This document shows positions 37,801 through 47,121 of a DNA stretch of 64,000 nucleotides, in pieces. This DNA comes from Pontibacter cellulosilyticus (GTDB taxonomy: Bacteria > Bacteroidota > Bacteroidia > Cytophagales > Hymenobacteraceae). A model generated the notes under the pieces. It ran no database searches. It saw nothing but the letters and a program-made list of their open reading frames with translations, and was not told the DNA's origin. Position numbers and translations under genes: made by a program. The stretch spans positions 434,001 to 498,000 of the forward strand of contig NZ_JACRVF010000003.1 of the NCBI RefSeq assembly GCF_014306105.1, in the 5' to 3' direction. The stretch's first letter is position 1. Every line of letters begins with the position of its first letter.

Positions 37801-38352
37801 ATGAGCGAAAATACAGATATAAAATTAGTAGAAGCACCAGATGGCATTTCGGGTGCAGGTTTCTTTGCCACATCGTTTGAGAAAGTAATTGGACTGGCTC
37901 GTAAGCATTCGCTTTGGCCTTTGCCGTTCGCTACCTCTTGCTGTGGTATCGAGTACATGGCTACCATGGGCTCTAACTATGATATTTCCCGCTTCGGTTC
38001 AGAGCGCCCTAGCTTCTCCCCACGCCAGGCAGACATTCTGATGGTAATGGGTACGATTGCTAAAAAAATGGGCCCTGTAGTAAAGCAGGTGTACGAGCAG
38101 ATGGCGGAGCCTCGCTGGGTAATCGCTGTAGGTGCGTGTGCTTCATCAGGCGGTATTTTTGATACATACTCTGTACTGCAGGGTATTGACCGTGTAGTGC
38201 CTGTAGATGTTTACGTACCAGGCTGCCCTCCGCGCCCTGAGCAGATCCTTGACGGATTGATGCGTGTGCAGGAGCTGGCAGAAAACGAATCGCTACGCCG
38301 CCGCAACTCTCCGGAGTATCAGGCACTATTAGCCTCTTACAATATTAAATAA
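37801..38352 (+). CDS. nuoB: NADH-quinone oxidoreductase subunit B
   Basis: A 183-residue subunit that carries iron-sulfur cluster N2, the last cluster before quinone. The ligands are the paired Cys in [10 protein letters not shown], the Cys in VGACASSGG and the Cys in [10 protein letters not shown]. The order and spacing match the family. It lies between nuoA and nuoC, as in most bacteria. The N terminus begins with a variable acidic segment and the [19 protein letters not shown] helix. Confidence 0.96.
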   Translation: MSENTDIKLVEAPDGISGAGFFATSFEKVIGLARKHSLWPLPFATSCCGIEYMATMGSNYDISRFGSERPSFSPRQADILMVMGTIAKKMGPVVKQVYEQMAEPRWVIAVGACASSGGIFDTYSVLQGIDRVVPVDVYVPGCPPRPEQILDGLMRVQELAENESLRRRNSPEYQALLASYNIK

Positions 38353-38356
38353 GCAA

Positions 38357-38863
38357 ATGGAGCTTACGAACGAAAACGTACTCGGCAAGATCATAAGCAA
38401 GTTTGGTGAAGAGAATATCTGGGATGCTTTTAACCCGGATGGTATCATGACCATCACTACAAACCGCGAATCGATCCATGAGCTGATCAAATACCTGCGC
38501 GATGACGAGGAACTGCAAATCAGCTTCCTGACAACAATGTGCGGAATTCATTTCCCTGGCCAGGGCGATAAGGAAATGTGCATGATGTACCAGCTGCACA
38601 GCCTTCGCCACAATTACCGCATCCGCATTAAGGTGTTTATGCCTGCTTCGGACCCTGTGATGCCTACCATGACAGACCTTTACGCTACTGCCAACTGGAT
38701 GGAGCGTGAGGCTTTTGACTTTTATGGTTTCATCTTTACCGGCCACCCGAACCTAACGCGCATCCTGAACATTGAGGAGATGGAATACCATCCAATGCTG
38801 AAGCAGTACCCGCTGGAGGATCAGACCAGGGAAGATAAAATCAATACATATTTCGGACGCTAA
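38357..38863 (+). CDS. nuoC: NADH-quinone oxidoreductase subunit C
   Basis: A 168-residue subunit of the peripheral arm. The conserved 30-kDa-subunit signature is present as [22 protein letters not shown], split near residue 120, together with [10 protein letters not shown]. It starts 4 bp after nuoB and 16 bp precede nuoD, so coupling is tight. nuoC and nuoD are separate, unlike the fused nuoCD of E. coli. Confidence 0.94.
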   Translation: MELTNENVLGKIISKFGEENIWDAFNPDGIMTITTNRESIHELIKYLRDDEELQISFLTTMCGIHFPGQGDKEMCMMYQLHSLRHNYRIRIKVFMPASDPVMPTMTDLYATANWMEREAFDFYGFIFTGHPNLTRILNIEEMEYHPMLKQYPLEDQTREDKINTYFGR

Positions 38864-38879
38864 GCCAAAGGAGTAAATA

Positions 38880-40124
38880 ATGGCTACTGAAAATAAGAAA
38901 GTCGAGCTTACTGACCTGGAACAATTCCGCCTAGACAACGGACTTGCCCTGACAGAAGAGCCGCAATTAACCACGCTGAACCTGGGTCCTACGCACCCGG
39001 CTACGCATGGTATTTTCCAGAACATCCTGCAAATGGACGGTGAGAAGATCGTGGACGCTGTGCCAACGATCGGCTACATACACCGTGCTTTTGAGAAAAT
39101 AGCAGAACGTAGACCGTTCTACCAGATCACGCCGCTAACTGACCGCATGAACTACTGCTCATCCCCTATCAATAACATGGGGTATCACATGACGGTAGAG
39201 AAGCTTTTGGGTATTACCGTACCAAAGCGTGCGCAGTACATCCGTGTGATTATGATGGAGTTGGCCCGTATTTCGGACCACTTGATCTGTAACTCAATTC
39301 TTGGTGTTGATTCTGGTGCCTTTACCGGCTTCCTGTACGTGATGCAGGAGCGTGAGCACATCTACGATATCTACGAGGAAGTATGCGGTGCCCGTTTGAC
39401 AACAAATATGGGCCGCATCGGCGGTATGGAGCGTGACCTTTCACCAAAGGCATTGCACCTGATCGACGAGTTCCTGAAGCGCTTCCCTAAAGTATGGGCA
39501 GAGTTTGAGAAAATGCTTACCCGCAACCGTATCTTCATCGACAGAACTACGGATGTAGGTGCAATTTCTGCTGAGCGTGCCCTTAGCTACGGCTTTACCG
39601 GCCCTAACTTACGTGCAGCTGGTGTAGACTACGACGTGCGCGTAATGAACCCATATTCTTCTTATGAGGATTTTGAGTTTGAGATACCGGTAGGCTCTAA
39701 AGGCGATACATACGACCGCTTCCTGGTGCGCAACGAGGAAGTATGGCAAAGCTTGAAGATCATTGAGCAGGCCTACAAAAATCTGCCAGAAGGATCTTAC
39801 CATGCTGATGCACCGCACTACTACCTGCCTCCAAAGCAGGAAGTATACCGCAACATGGAAGCCCTTATCTATCACTTTAAAATAGTAATGGGTGAGATTG
39901 ATGCTCCGGTTGGCGAAGTATACCACAGTGTAGAGGGCGGTAACGGCGAGTTAGGTTTCTACCTGATCTCAGACGGTGGTCGCACACCATACAGACTGCA
40001 CTTCCGCAGACCATGCTTTATCTACTACCAGGCTTACACAGAGATGATCAAAGGTGGTCAGCTGGCTGACGCGATCCTGACGCTGAGTAGCTTGAACGTA
40101 ATCGCTGGCGAGCTGGACGCTTAA
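38880..40124 (+). CDS. nuoD: NADH-quinone oxidoreductase subunit D
   Basis: A 414-residue subunit forming much of the quinone cavity with NuoB. It begins after an acidic leader with [14 protein letters not shown]. It then contains [12 protein letters not shown], the [15 protein letters not shown] segment and the C-terminal [17 protein letters not shown] region, which is typical for the 49-kDa family. It is homologous to the large subunit of NiFe hydrogenase but lacks metal-binding Cys pairs, as expected. Confidence 0.96.
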   Translation: MATENKKVELTDLEQFRLDNGLALTEEPQLTTLNLGPTHPATHGIFQNILQMDGEKIVDAVPTIGYIHRAFEKIAERRPFYQITPLTDRMNYCSSPINNMGYHMTVEKLLGITVPKRAQYIRVIMMELARISDHLICNSILGVDSGAFTGFLYVMQEREHIYDIYEEVCGARLTTNMGRIGGMERDLSPKALHLIDEFLKRFPKVWAEFEKMLTRNRIFIDRTTDVGAISAERALSYGFTGPNLRAAGVDYDVRVMNPYSSYEDFEFEIPVGSKGDTYDRFLVRNEEVWQSLKIIEQAYKNLPEGSYHADAPHYYLPPKQEVYRNMEALIYHFKIVMGEIDAPVGEVYHSVEGGNGELGFYLISDGGRTPYRLHFRRPCFIYYQAYTEMIKGGQLADAILTLSSLNVIAGELDA

Positions 40125-40179
40125 TTAGAATAATCAATTACCATTTATACATTGGCCTTTGGCCGGTGACAAGATAAAA

Positions 40180-40713
40180 ATGGCAGAGACTATAAACGAA
40201 GTAAAGTTTTCTGATGCGGCCATGGCCGAAATTCAGCGCTATATCAGCCACTACCCGGAAGGACGCCATAAGTCTGCCCTGCTGCCTATCCTGCACATTG
40301 CGCAGGCGGAGTTCGGCGGATGGGTTAGCCCGGAGGTAATGGACAAGGTGGCGGAGATCCTGAACATAAAGCCGATCGAAGTGTACGAGGTGGCTACTTT
40401 CTATACTATGTTCAACCTGAAGCCGGTTGGCAAGCACGTGTTGGAAGTATGCCGTACAGGCCCTTGCTGCCTTCGTGGTGCCGATCAGATGATCGACATG
40501 ATTAAGCAAAAGCTGAACATAGAGGAAGGCGAAACGACGGCAGATGGTATGTTTACCCTGAAGCCTGTGGAATGCCTTGCTTCATGCGGTTCTGGCCCAA
40601 TGCTGCAGGTGCGCGAGCTATATTACGAGAACATCGACAGCGAAGAGAAGCTGGACGCGTTCCTGGAGATGATGCGCAACAAGGAGCACGAAACGCCAAC
40701 TTGGAAAAAATAA
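40180..40713 (+). CDS. nuoE: NADH-quinone oxidoreductase subunit E
   Basis: A 177-residue thioredoxin-fold subunit with a [2Fe-2S] cluster (N1a). The four ligands are seen as EVCRTGPCCLRGAD and VECLASCGSGPMLQV. I start at ATG 40180; an in-frame TTG 21 nt earlier is less likely. It pairs with NuoF in the NADH-oxidising module and lies 51 bp upstream of it. Confidence 0.94.
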   Translation: MAETINEVKFSDAAMAEIQRYISHYPEGRHKSALLPILHIAQAEFGGWVSPEVMDKVAEILNIKPIEVYEVATFYTMFNLKPVGKHVLEVCRTGPCCLRGADQMIDMIKQKLNIEEGETTADGMFTLKPVECLASCGSGPMLQVRELYYENIDSEEKLDAFLEMMRNKEHETPTWKK

Positions 40714-40764
40714 ACCTGAATTTAACGAGGCAGCTTAGGCTGTCAAGATATATATCCTGCTAAA

Positions 40765-42111
40765 ATGGGACTCAAAATATTAACCGAACATATTAACGTA
40801 CCAGGCATCGAGACCTTGGAGGTTTATCGTAAGCACGGCGGCTACAAGTCAGTAGAGAAAGCCTTGAAAACGATGTCTCCGGATGAGGTGGTGGAAGAGG
40901 TGAAAACATCGGGCCTGCGTGGTCGTGGTGGTGCCGGTTTCCCTACTGGTATGAAGTGGAGCTTTTTGGCTAAACCAGAAGGAGTTCCGCGTTACCTGGT
41001 ATGCAACGCCGACGAATCAGAGCCGGGCACTTTCAAGGACCGTTGGTTCATGGAGAAAAACCCGCATGCTTTGGTTGAAGGTATGATCACCTCCAGCTAC
41101 GCGCTAGGTGCTAATACATCTTACATCTACATCCGTGGCGAATTGTTGTTCGTGCTTCGCATACTGGAGAAAGCTATCGCTGAAGCGTATGCGGCCGGAT
41201 TGCTTGGCAAAAACATACTTGGCTCAGGTTATGACCTGGACCTGCACGTAGCTCCGGGTGGTGGTGCATACATCTGCGGTGAGGAAACGGCCCTACTAGA
41301 GTCTCTGGAAGGCAAGCGTGGCAATCCGCGTAACAAGCCTCCGTTCCCAGCGGTGAAAGGTTTGTTCCAGTGTCCAACTGTGGTAAACAACGTGGAGACT
41401 ATCGCTTCTGTGCCTTGGATCGTGAACAACACTGGTGCAGAGTATGCCAAAGTTGGTGTAGGCCGAAGCACAGGCACAAAACTAATCTCAGCCAGCGGTA
41501 ACATCAACAACCCAGGTGTTTTTGAGATTGAGCTAGGGGTGCCGGTAGAAGAGTTTATTTACTCTGATCAATATTGCGGAGGTATCTGGAATGGAAAACA
41601 ATTGAAGGCAGTAGTACCAGGAGGTTCTTCTGTTCCAATTCTACCAGCCAACCTTATACTCAAGACAGCAGCCGGCGAAGATCGCCTGATGACATACGAA
41701 TCGTTATCTGACGGTGGTTTTGTGAGCGGCTCTATGTTGGGATCTGGTGCCTTTATCGTGTTTGATGAAGACCAGTGCATTGTGCGTAACACGTGGAACT
41801 ATGCTCGCTTCTATCACCACGAGTCATGTGGTCAGTGTAGCCCATGCCGTGAAGGTACCGGCTGGATGGAGAAAGTATTGCACCGCATCGAGTACGGTCA
41901 TGGACATCAGCAGGACATCGACCTGTTGGTAAGCGTGGCGAAGCAGATTGAGGGTAACACCATTTGCCCGCTTGGCGATGCAGCTGCATGGCCGGTAGCA
42001 AGTGCTGTGCGCCACTTCCGTGATGAGTTTGAGTGGCATATCAAACATCCGAAAGAAGCAACAGCTCCGGGTGCTGTGTACAGAGGCCAGTTAGACGCAG
42101 TTACAGCTTAA
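40765..42111 (+). CDS. nuoF: NADH-quinone oxidoreductase subunit F
   Basis: A 448-residue subunit that oxidises NADH. The NADH site is GLRGRGGAGFPTGMKW, and the FMN region includes CNADESEPGTFKDR and GGGAYICGEETALLESLEG. The [4Fe-4S] cluster N3 is bound by ESCGQCSPCREGTGW with a further Cys in GNTICPLGDAA. All key residues are present. Length and order are standard for the 51-kDa family. Confidence 0.97.
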   Translation: MGLKILTEHINVPGIETLEVYRKHGGYKSVEKALKTMSPDEVVEEVKTSGLRGRGGAGFPTGMKWSFLAKPEGVPRYLVCNADESEPGTFKDRWFMEKNPHALVEGMITSSYALGANTSYIYIRGELLFVLRILEKAIAEAYAAGLLGKNILGSGYDLDLHVAPGGGAYICGEETALLESLEGKRGNPRNKPPFPAVKGLFQCPTVVNNVETIASVPWIVNNTGAEYAKVGVGRSTGTKLISASGNINNPGVFEIELGVPVEEFIYSDQYCGGIWNGKQLKAVVPGGSSVPILPANLILKTAAGEDRLMTYESLSDGGFVSGSMLGSGAFIVFDEDQCIVRNTWNYARFYHHESCGQCSPCREGTGWMEKVLHRIEYGHGHQQDIDLLVSVAKQIEGNTICPLGDAAAWPVASAVRHFRDEFEWHIKHPKEATAPGAVYRGQLDAVTA

Positions 42112-42190
42112 GAAATTAACCACCGCTAAACTTTAGCGGCTTAAATACTGCACAACTTATACTTGTGCGCCAATTATAGGAAGATTACAA

Positions 42191-43171
42191 ATGGTTAAAA
42201 TAACTTTCGACGGCATCGAAGTAGAGGTAGAAGAAGGAACTACCATTCTGCAAGCCGCTAGAAAAATTGGAGGCGATGTAGTGCCACCTGCCATGTGCTT
42301 TTATACTCCACTTAAAGGCAGTGGCGGTAAGTGCCGTGTGTGTCTTGTGAAAGTAGCACAGGGCTCAGCCAAAGACCCACGCCCTATGCCTAAACTGGTT
42401 GCTTCGTGTATTACACAGGTACAGGACGGCATGGTGGTAGAAAATACAACAAACGAAGACGTGTTGAACGCCCGCAAAGGCATTGTAGAGATGTTGCTGA
42501 TCAACCACCCACTTGATTGCCCTGTGTGCGACCAGGCTGGTGAGTGTGACCTGCAGAACCTGTCTTACGAGCATGGCGTGAGCGCAACCCGTTACGAGGA
42601 AGAGCGTCGTACGTTTAACAAAGTAGATTTAGGCCCATACATCCAGCTGCACATGACGCGCTGCATCCTGTGCTACCGTTGCGTTTACACAGCTGATCAA
42701 ATCGCTGAAAACCGTGTGCATGGCGTACTTGGTCGTGGAGATGCTGCTGAGATCGGTACGTACATCGAGAACGTGATCGATAACGAGTTCTCTGGTAATG
42801 TGATCGATGTTTGCCCTGTAGGTGCTTTGACAGACAAGACTTGGCGCTTTAAGAACCGTGTATGGTTTACCAAGCCAATGGACGCACACAGAGATTGCCC
42901 TACCTGCTCTGGTAAAGTTACGCTTTGGACGCGTGGTGAGGAAGTTCTTCGTGTAACAGCCCGCAAAGATCAGTATGCAGAAGTGGAAGAGTTTATCTGT
43001 AACACCTGCCGCTTTGATAAGAAAGAGGTAAAAGACTGGACAATCGAAGGTCCTCGTCACATCGACAGAGGCTCTGTTATCTCGGCTAACCATTATGAGT
43101 TGCCGGTTGTAAACGTGCCGATTGTTCCAAACTTACCAGTATCCACTAAGAAAAACCTTCCACAGGAATAA
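42191..43171 (+). CDS. nuoG: NADH-quinone oxidoreductase subunit G, short form
   Basis: A 326-residue version of NuoG, which in many bacteria is 680-900 residues. Seen in order: a ferredoxin-like domain with Cys in PPAMCFYTPLKGSGGKCRVC (about 34-49), the His-Cys segment NHPLDCPVCDQAGECDLQNL, a CILCYRC ferredoxin motif and VCPVGALTDK. A final part has Cys pairs DCPTC and ICNTC. The molybdopterin-oxidoreductase-like body is missing. The stop is immediately followed by nuoH, so the protein is naturally short and not broken by a frameshift. It forms the electron path from NuoF to NuoI. Confidence 0.9.
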   Translation: MVKITFDGIEVEVEEGTTILQAARKIGGDVVPPAMCFYTPLKGSGGKCRVCLVKVAQGSAKDPRPMPKLVASCITQVQDGMVVENTTNEDVLNARKGIVEMLLINHPLDCPVCDQAGECDLQNLSYEHGVSATRYEEERRTFNKVDLGPYIQLHMTRCILCYRCVYTADQIAENRVHGVLGRGDAAEIGTYIENVIDNEFSGNVIDVCPVGALTDKTWRFKNRVWFTKPMDAHRDCPTCSGKVTLWTRGEEVLRVTARKDQYAEVEEFICNTCRFDKKEVKDWTIEGPRHIDRGSVISANHYELPVVNVPIVPNLPVSTKKNLPQE

Positions 43172-43174
43172 GAA

Positions 43175-44242
43175 ATGGAGTCTGTAGACCTATTATACAA
43201 AGCCATATACATCATCGCTATTTTCGGCATCACCCTGCTGATAGCGACGTACTCAACATACTTCGAGCGTAAGATTGCGGCCTTCATTCAGGATCGTGTT
43301 GGTCCCAATCGTGCGGGTCCGCTAGGTTTGCTGCAGCCGCTTGCCGATGCTGGTAAATTGTTCTTTAAAGAGGACTTTATACCTTCTAAGTCAAGCAAGG
43401 CACTCTTTATACTTGGTCCTGGTATTGCCATGTTGGTGGCTACTATGTCGAGTGCAGTGGTGCCGTTCGGTGATAACCTGATCATAGGCGGCCATGAAAT
43501 TAACCTGATTGCCATTGACGTAAATATCGGGGTGTTATATGTGTTTGGTGTAGTATCACTGGGTGTATATGGACTGATGGTAGGTGGATGGGCTTCAAAC
43601 AACAAATTCTCTTTGTTGGGTGCTATCCGTGCAGCTTCTCAGAACATCAGCTACGAATTGGCGATGGGTCTTTCACTTATTGCGATCCTGATGCTGAGCG
43701 GTACACTATCGCTACGTGAAATTGCAGAGCAGCAGCAAGGCTTTAACTGGAACATCTGGTACCAGCCGCTTGGCTTCCTGATTTTCCTGGTATGTGCTTT
43801 TGCCGAGACTAACCGTACGCCTTTCGACTTACCAGAATCTGAGGCTGAACTTATCGGCGGTTACCACACAGAGTATGGCTCTATGAAGCTGGGTATGTAC
43901 TTGTTTGCAGAGTATATTAACATTTTTGTGGCATCGGCTGTTATGGCTACGCTATACTTCGGCGCGTACAACTTCCCGTTCATGCTGGAGTTAGAAGCCT
44001 GGTTGGTAAATGCTACAGAAGATGCCGTTACAGCAAATAATATTGTTACCCTGATTGGAGTGGCAGTGATGTTCGCGAAGATATTCCTGTTCATTTTCTT
44101 CTTTATGTGGGTTCGTTGGACGCTTCCGCGTTTCCGTTACGACCAACTGATGAAGCTGGGCTGGCAGATATTAATTCCGCTTGCGATCCTGAACATACTA
44201 CTTACAGGTGGCGGTATTCTGCTGAAAGACTATTTATTTTAA
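43175..44242 (+). CDS. nuoH: NADH-quinone oxidoreductase subunit H
   Basis: A 355-residue membrane subunit with eight or more helices that contacts the quinone tunnel. Family marks are ERKIAAFIQDRVGPNRAGP, SKALFILGP, ETNRTPFDLPESEAELIGGY and a C-terminal WVRWTLPRFRYDQLMKLGW. It starts 4 bp after nuoG. Conserved Glu residues of the family's quinone-linked channel are in the DLPESEAEL region. Confidence 0.96.
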   Translation: MESVDLLYKAIYIIAIFGITLLIATYSTYFERKIAAFIQDRVGPNRAGPLGLLQPLADAGKLFFKEDFIPSKSSKALFILGPGIAMLVATMSSAVVPFGDNLIIGGHEINLIAIDVNIGVLYVFGVVSLGVYGLMVGGWASNNKFSLLGAIRAASQNISYELAMGLSLIAILMLSGTLSLREIAEQQQGFNWNIWYQPLGFLIFLVCAFAETNRTPFDLPESEAELIGGYHTEYGSMKLGMYLFAEYINIFVASAVMATLYFGAYNFPFMLELEAWLVNATEDAVTANNIVTLIGVAVMFAKIFLFIFFFMWVRWTLPRFRYDQLMKLGWQILIPLAILNILLTGGGILLKDYLF

Positions 44243-44329
44243 ACTATAGTACCGAAATTTGAATGTTGCTGAGGGGTATCCTGTTAAAAGTATAAATCAC
44301 CCAAAGCAATACTCATAATCGAAATAGAG

Positions 44330-44839
44330 ATGGAACCACTATCAAATAGAAGCAAGAAAGTGCAAAAGAGGGAAATGACCTTTGCTGAAAAGGCCTATCT
44401 TCCTGCTATTGCACAAGGTCTTGGAATAACATTAAAGCACTTCTTCAAGAAAAAAGCAACGGTTCAGTACCCGGAGCAGACGCGTGAGCGAAGCGAAATA
44501 TGGCGTGGCCTGCACGTGCTTAAGCGCGATGAAAATGGCGCTGAGCGTTGTACCGCCTGTGGTTTATGCGCAGTGGCTTGTCCTGCTGAGGCTATTACCA
44601 TGACGGCTGGAGAGCGTAAGGCTGGTGAAGAGAACCTGTACCGTGAAGAGAAGTATGCAGTTACCTATGAAGTAAACATGCTGCGTTGCATTTTCTGCGG
44701 ACTGTGCGAAGAGGCTTGCCCTAAAGCTGCTATTTTCCTGCAAGACGATAAAGTTGCGCCTGCCCGTTTTGAGCGCGATGAATTTATTTACGGCAAAGAC
44801 CGTCTGGTTGAGCCTCTGAAAACTACAGAAACGAAATAA
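44330..44839 (+). CDS. nuoI: NADH-quinone oxidoreductase subunit I
   Basis: A 169-residue ferredoxin-like subunit with two [4Fe-4S] motifs, CTACGLCAVACPAEAI and CIFCGLCEEACPKAAI. They carry clusters N6a and N6b, which pass electrons from NuoG to NuoB. The N-terminal FFKKKATVQYPE segment lies at the membrane surface in known structures. It precedes nuoJ by 4 bp. Confidence 0.96.
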   Translation: MEPLSNRSKKVQKREMTFAEKAYLPAIAQGLGITLKHFFKKKATVQYPEQTRERSEIWRGLHVLKRDENGAERCTACGLCAVACPAEAITMTAGERKAGEENLYREEKYAVTYEVNMLRCIFCGLCEEACPKAAIFLQDDKVAPARFERDEFIYGKDRLVEPLKTTETK

Positions 44840-44843
44840 CCCG

Positions 44844-45362
44844 ATGACAGAGAATCTGTTCTATTTCCTGAGTTCGCTTACGCTGTTATGTGCCTTAATG
44901 GTAGTAATATCAAAGAACCCGGTACACAGCGTACTTTTCCTGATTATTACGTTCTTTACCATCTCTGGCCACTACATTCTGCTAAATGCGCAGTTCCTGG
45001 CCGCCGTAAACATTATTGTTTATGCCGGTGCCATCATGGTACTGTTCCTGTTCGTGATCATGTTCCTGAACTTGGGCAAAGGCTCTGATAAAGGCATCAA
45101 GACATCTATGTTAAGTAAAATAACCGGCACAGTAGCTGGAGGATTGCTCTTTGTTGTGATGATCGCAGCATTAAAAGATGCAGAAGTAGCCGGTTATAAC
45201 CCAGAGAGCTACAATTCACAAATAGGTATGGTGGAGAACCTGGGCAAAGTATTGTTCACAGAATACCTGCTGCCGTTTGAGTTGGCTTCGGTACTGTTCC
45301 TGGTAGCCATGGTGGGTGCTGTGATGTTAGGAAAGAAAGAAACAGGCGAACAGCATTTTTAG
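44844..45362 (+). CDS. nuoJ: NADH-quinone oxidoreductase subunit J
   Basis: A 172-residue hydrophobic subunit with five predicted helices, including ISKNPVHSVLFLIITFF and the conserved NIIVYAGAIMVLFLFVIMFL (pi-bulge helix region). It is the last gene of the first nuo transcription unit: a strong hairpin terminator starts 22 bp after its stop, and the next nuo gene lies 1.4 kb away. Confidence 0.95.
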   Translation: MTENLFYFLSSLTLLCALMVVISKNPVHSVLFLIITFFTISGHYILLNAQFLAAVNIIVYAGAIMVLFLFVIMFLNLGKGSDKGIKTSMLSKITGTVAGGLLFVVMIAALKDAEVAGYNPESYNSQIGMVENLGKVLFTEYLLPFELASVLFLVAMVGAVMLGKKETGEQHF

Positions 45363-45384
45363 AAGAAGTTTTCGATTTTACATA

Positions 45385-45420
45385 AAAAAGGCGTGCTGCA
45401 ACTTTGTAGCACGCCTTTTT
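45385..45420. terminator. Bidirectional terminator between nuoJ and the inverted lipoprotein gene
   Basis: AAAAAGGCGTGCT and AGCACGCCTTTTT form a stem of at least 13 bp, with A- and T-tracts on each side. It is 22 bp after nuoJ and 30 bp after the stop of the minus-strand gene. Confidence 0.92.
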
Positions 45421-45449
45421 ACTTTATCAGACACAGGTCTAGTATAAAC

Positions 45450-46493
45450 TTAATCTAGCTTCAACTCTACCTCCAGTAATTTGGATCCGCCTCTATCGTC
45501 GTCAGTTACAATAATCATATGATAGCGATTCTTGACTTCTGTCTTTTTTACAACTAGCGATTCAACTTTACCTTTGAAGGCGGCCCCGTTTTCAGCAGCT
45601 ACTTGCACGGCCGGCACAGCCAACGGATTAGCAGAGTTAGTGGCGTAAGGTAAAGCATTCAAGTCTATCACTCCTAAAAGGCTTCCTAAAACCTCACCAT
45701 CATCTATGGCATTGGGCGTATCCTCTACCGATGCCGTTATAAAAAGCTTATCGCCTAAAGCATATGCTCCGGAAAAGCCTGCGCTGTTTTGCCCGATACC
45801 GGGAAGTGTGAAATGATAAACTGCTACAGCAGGAATAGGGCCGTTCCTAAGCAGGAAATCCTTGAAATCATCAGAATCAAAGCGGAACAGCACGTTTACA
45901 CCACTACCCAAAGGCCTTTGGAGCAAGTAAGTATAAATATTATCCATAGCCAGCGCCTCTATATTCAGTAGCCCCTCCGTCTCGATTTTTAGAGTGCGCT
46001 TCAGGAAAGTATAAAAGCGGCTAAGATCCAACTCTTTCACAGTACCCTTTTCCGACAGATTCACCAGATAACCTTTATTCCTGGCTTCACTGGCACCTGA
46101 GCCAAAAATCAGCAGCATGTTATCGCGGCCATAGGTAAAACCTGCTATACTTTCCAGGTCAGGCTTCTCTGCTTTTGGTAAGCGGCCGCTCTCACCTAGC
46201 TTCCCCGACTCAAACAGACTATACTTATTAATTAACTTAAACTGCTCGTCTAACTGATATAAGTATGGGGAATCGTCGCCAATAACGTAATATGCTCCTT
46301 CCACGAATTCAATCCCGGAGGCAGATGGAATTTCCTGTAATGGCTGGTTGCCAACCATGGTAGCTTTTAAACTTAAAGATTTCATTCTTGTTAATACAGG
46401 AGCTTCAGTAGCAGTGGTTACAGGTTCGTTAGATTTACAGCCTGTAAGGCACAGTATTACAAAAGCAAAGCACAACACATATTTACACATCAT
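45450..46493 (-). CDS. Hypothetical lipoprotein, beta-propeller-like, inserted in the nuo locus
   Basis: A 347-residue lipoprotein (MMCKYVLCFAFVILCLTG before the lipid Cys). The mature chain has repeated strand-turn patterns such as SGIEFVEGAYYVIGDDSPYL, DLESIAGFTYGRDNMLLIFG, LNIEALAMDNIYTYLLQR and KVESLVVKKTEVKNR. This suggests a six- or seven-bladed propeller, possibly the DUF6929 or SdiA-regulated-like group; I am not sure. It runs against the nuo genes, has its own terminator, and separates nuoJ from nuoK. A direct role in complex I is not indicated. Confidence 0.7.
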   Translation of the reverse strand: MMCKYVLCFAFVILCLTGCKSNEPVTTATEAPVLTRMKSLSLKATMVGNQPLQEIPSASGIEFVEGAYYVIGDDSPYLYQLDEQFKLINKYSLFESGKLGESGRLPKAEKPDLESIAGFTYGRDNMLLIFGSGASEARNKGYLVNLSEKGTVKELDLSRFYTFLKRTLKIETEGLLNIEALAMDNIYTYLLQRPLGSGVNVLFRFDSDDFKDFLLRNGPIPAVAVYHFTLPGIGQNSAGFSGAYALGDKLFITASVEDTPNAIDDGEVLGSLLGVIDLNALPYATNSANPLAVPAVQVAAENGAAFKGKVESLVVKKTEVKNRYHMIIVTDDDRGGSKLLEVELKLD

Positions 46494-46688
46494 ATACAGC
46501 GAGAGTCAGGATTTACCATAGCTACGCAATCAAAAGGTAAAAGTATAACAAGTTATATGCTGCTTCAGATAGATGAGGCTAAACAAGTATAAGCTGGGCA
46601 TATTTGGCGACACAAAATTGAACAAAAACGATACGCTAATTACCTCAAGAAGTGTGGAAATAAGTTATGGTTTTTACAAAAATGGGGG

Positions 46689-46696
46689 TAACTTTG
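46689..46696 (+). promoter_or_regulatory. Putative -7 promoter element of the nuoK-N unit
   Basis: TAACTTTG matches TAnnTTTG exactly. A T-run (46671-46676) rather than TTTG lies about 13 nt upstream. The nuoK ATG follows 53 nt later. It supports separate transcription of nuoK-N. Confidence 0.6.
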
Positions 46697-46749
46697 CGAC
46701 TTGATTTTTGGACAGTAATTTAACAGTAATACGTTCAGTCCCATACAAG

Positions 46750-47079
46750 ATGAACAACATACCTGAGGTAATCAGAACCATTCCGTTAGAGTATTATTTA
46801 TACTTCAGCGCCGCTCTTTTTGTTATTGGTGTGATTGGAGTACTCACACGCCGCAATGCCATCATCATTTTTATGTGCGTAGAGCTGATGCTTAACGCAG
46901 TAAACGTGCTACTAACCGCCCTGGCTTCTTACAGAGGCGATGCAAATGCACAGGTGTTCGTGTTCTTTATTATGGCAGTGGCAGCTGCAGAGGTATGTGT
47001 AGGCCTTGCCATTATTGTAATGACTTACAGAAACATCCGCTCTACCGATGTGCAACTGCTTAACTACCTGAAGTGGTAG
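46750..47079 (+). CDS. nuoK: NADH-quinone oxidoreductase subunit K
   Basis: A 109-residue subunit with three membrane helices. The conserved Glu lies in FMCVELMLNAVNVLL, and a second conserved Glu sits in VAAAEVCVGLAIIV; both belong to the proton path. I start at ATG 46750 (MNNIPEVIR); an in-frame TTG 42 nt earlier is less plausible. It is the first gene after the inverted lipoprotein and begins the second nuo unit. Confidence 0.95.
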   Translation: MNNIPEVIRTIPLEYYLYFSAALFVIGVIGVLTRRNAIIIFMCVELMLNAVNVLLTALASYRGDANAQVFVFFIMAVAAAEVCVGLAIIVMTYRNIRSTDVQLLNYLKW

Positions 47080-47121
47080 AAAGCTCCTTTTAAATAAGAA
47101 TTAGCTTAAACACATACACAG

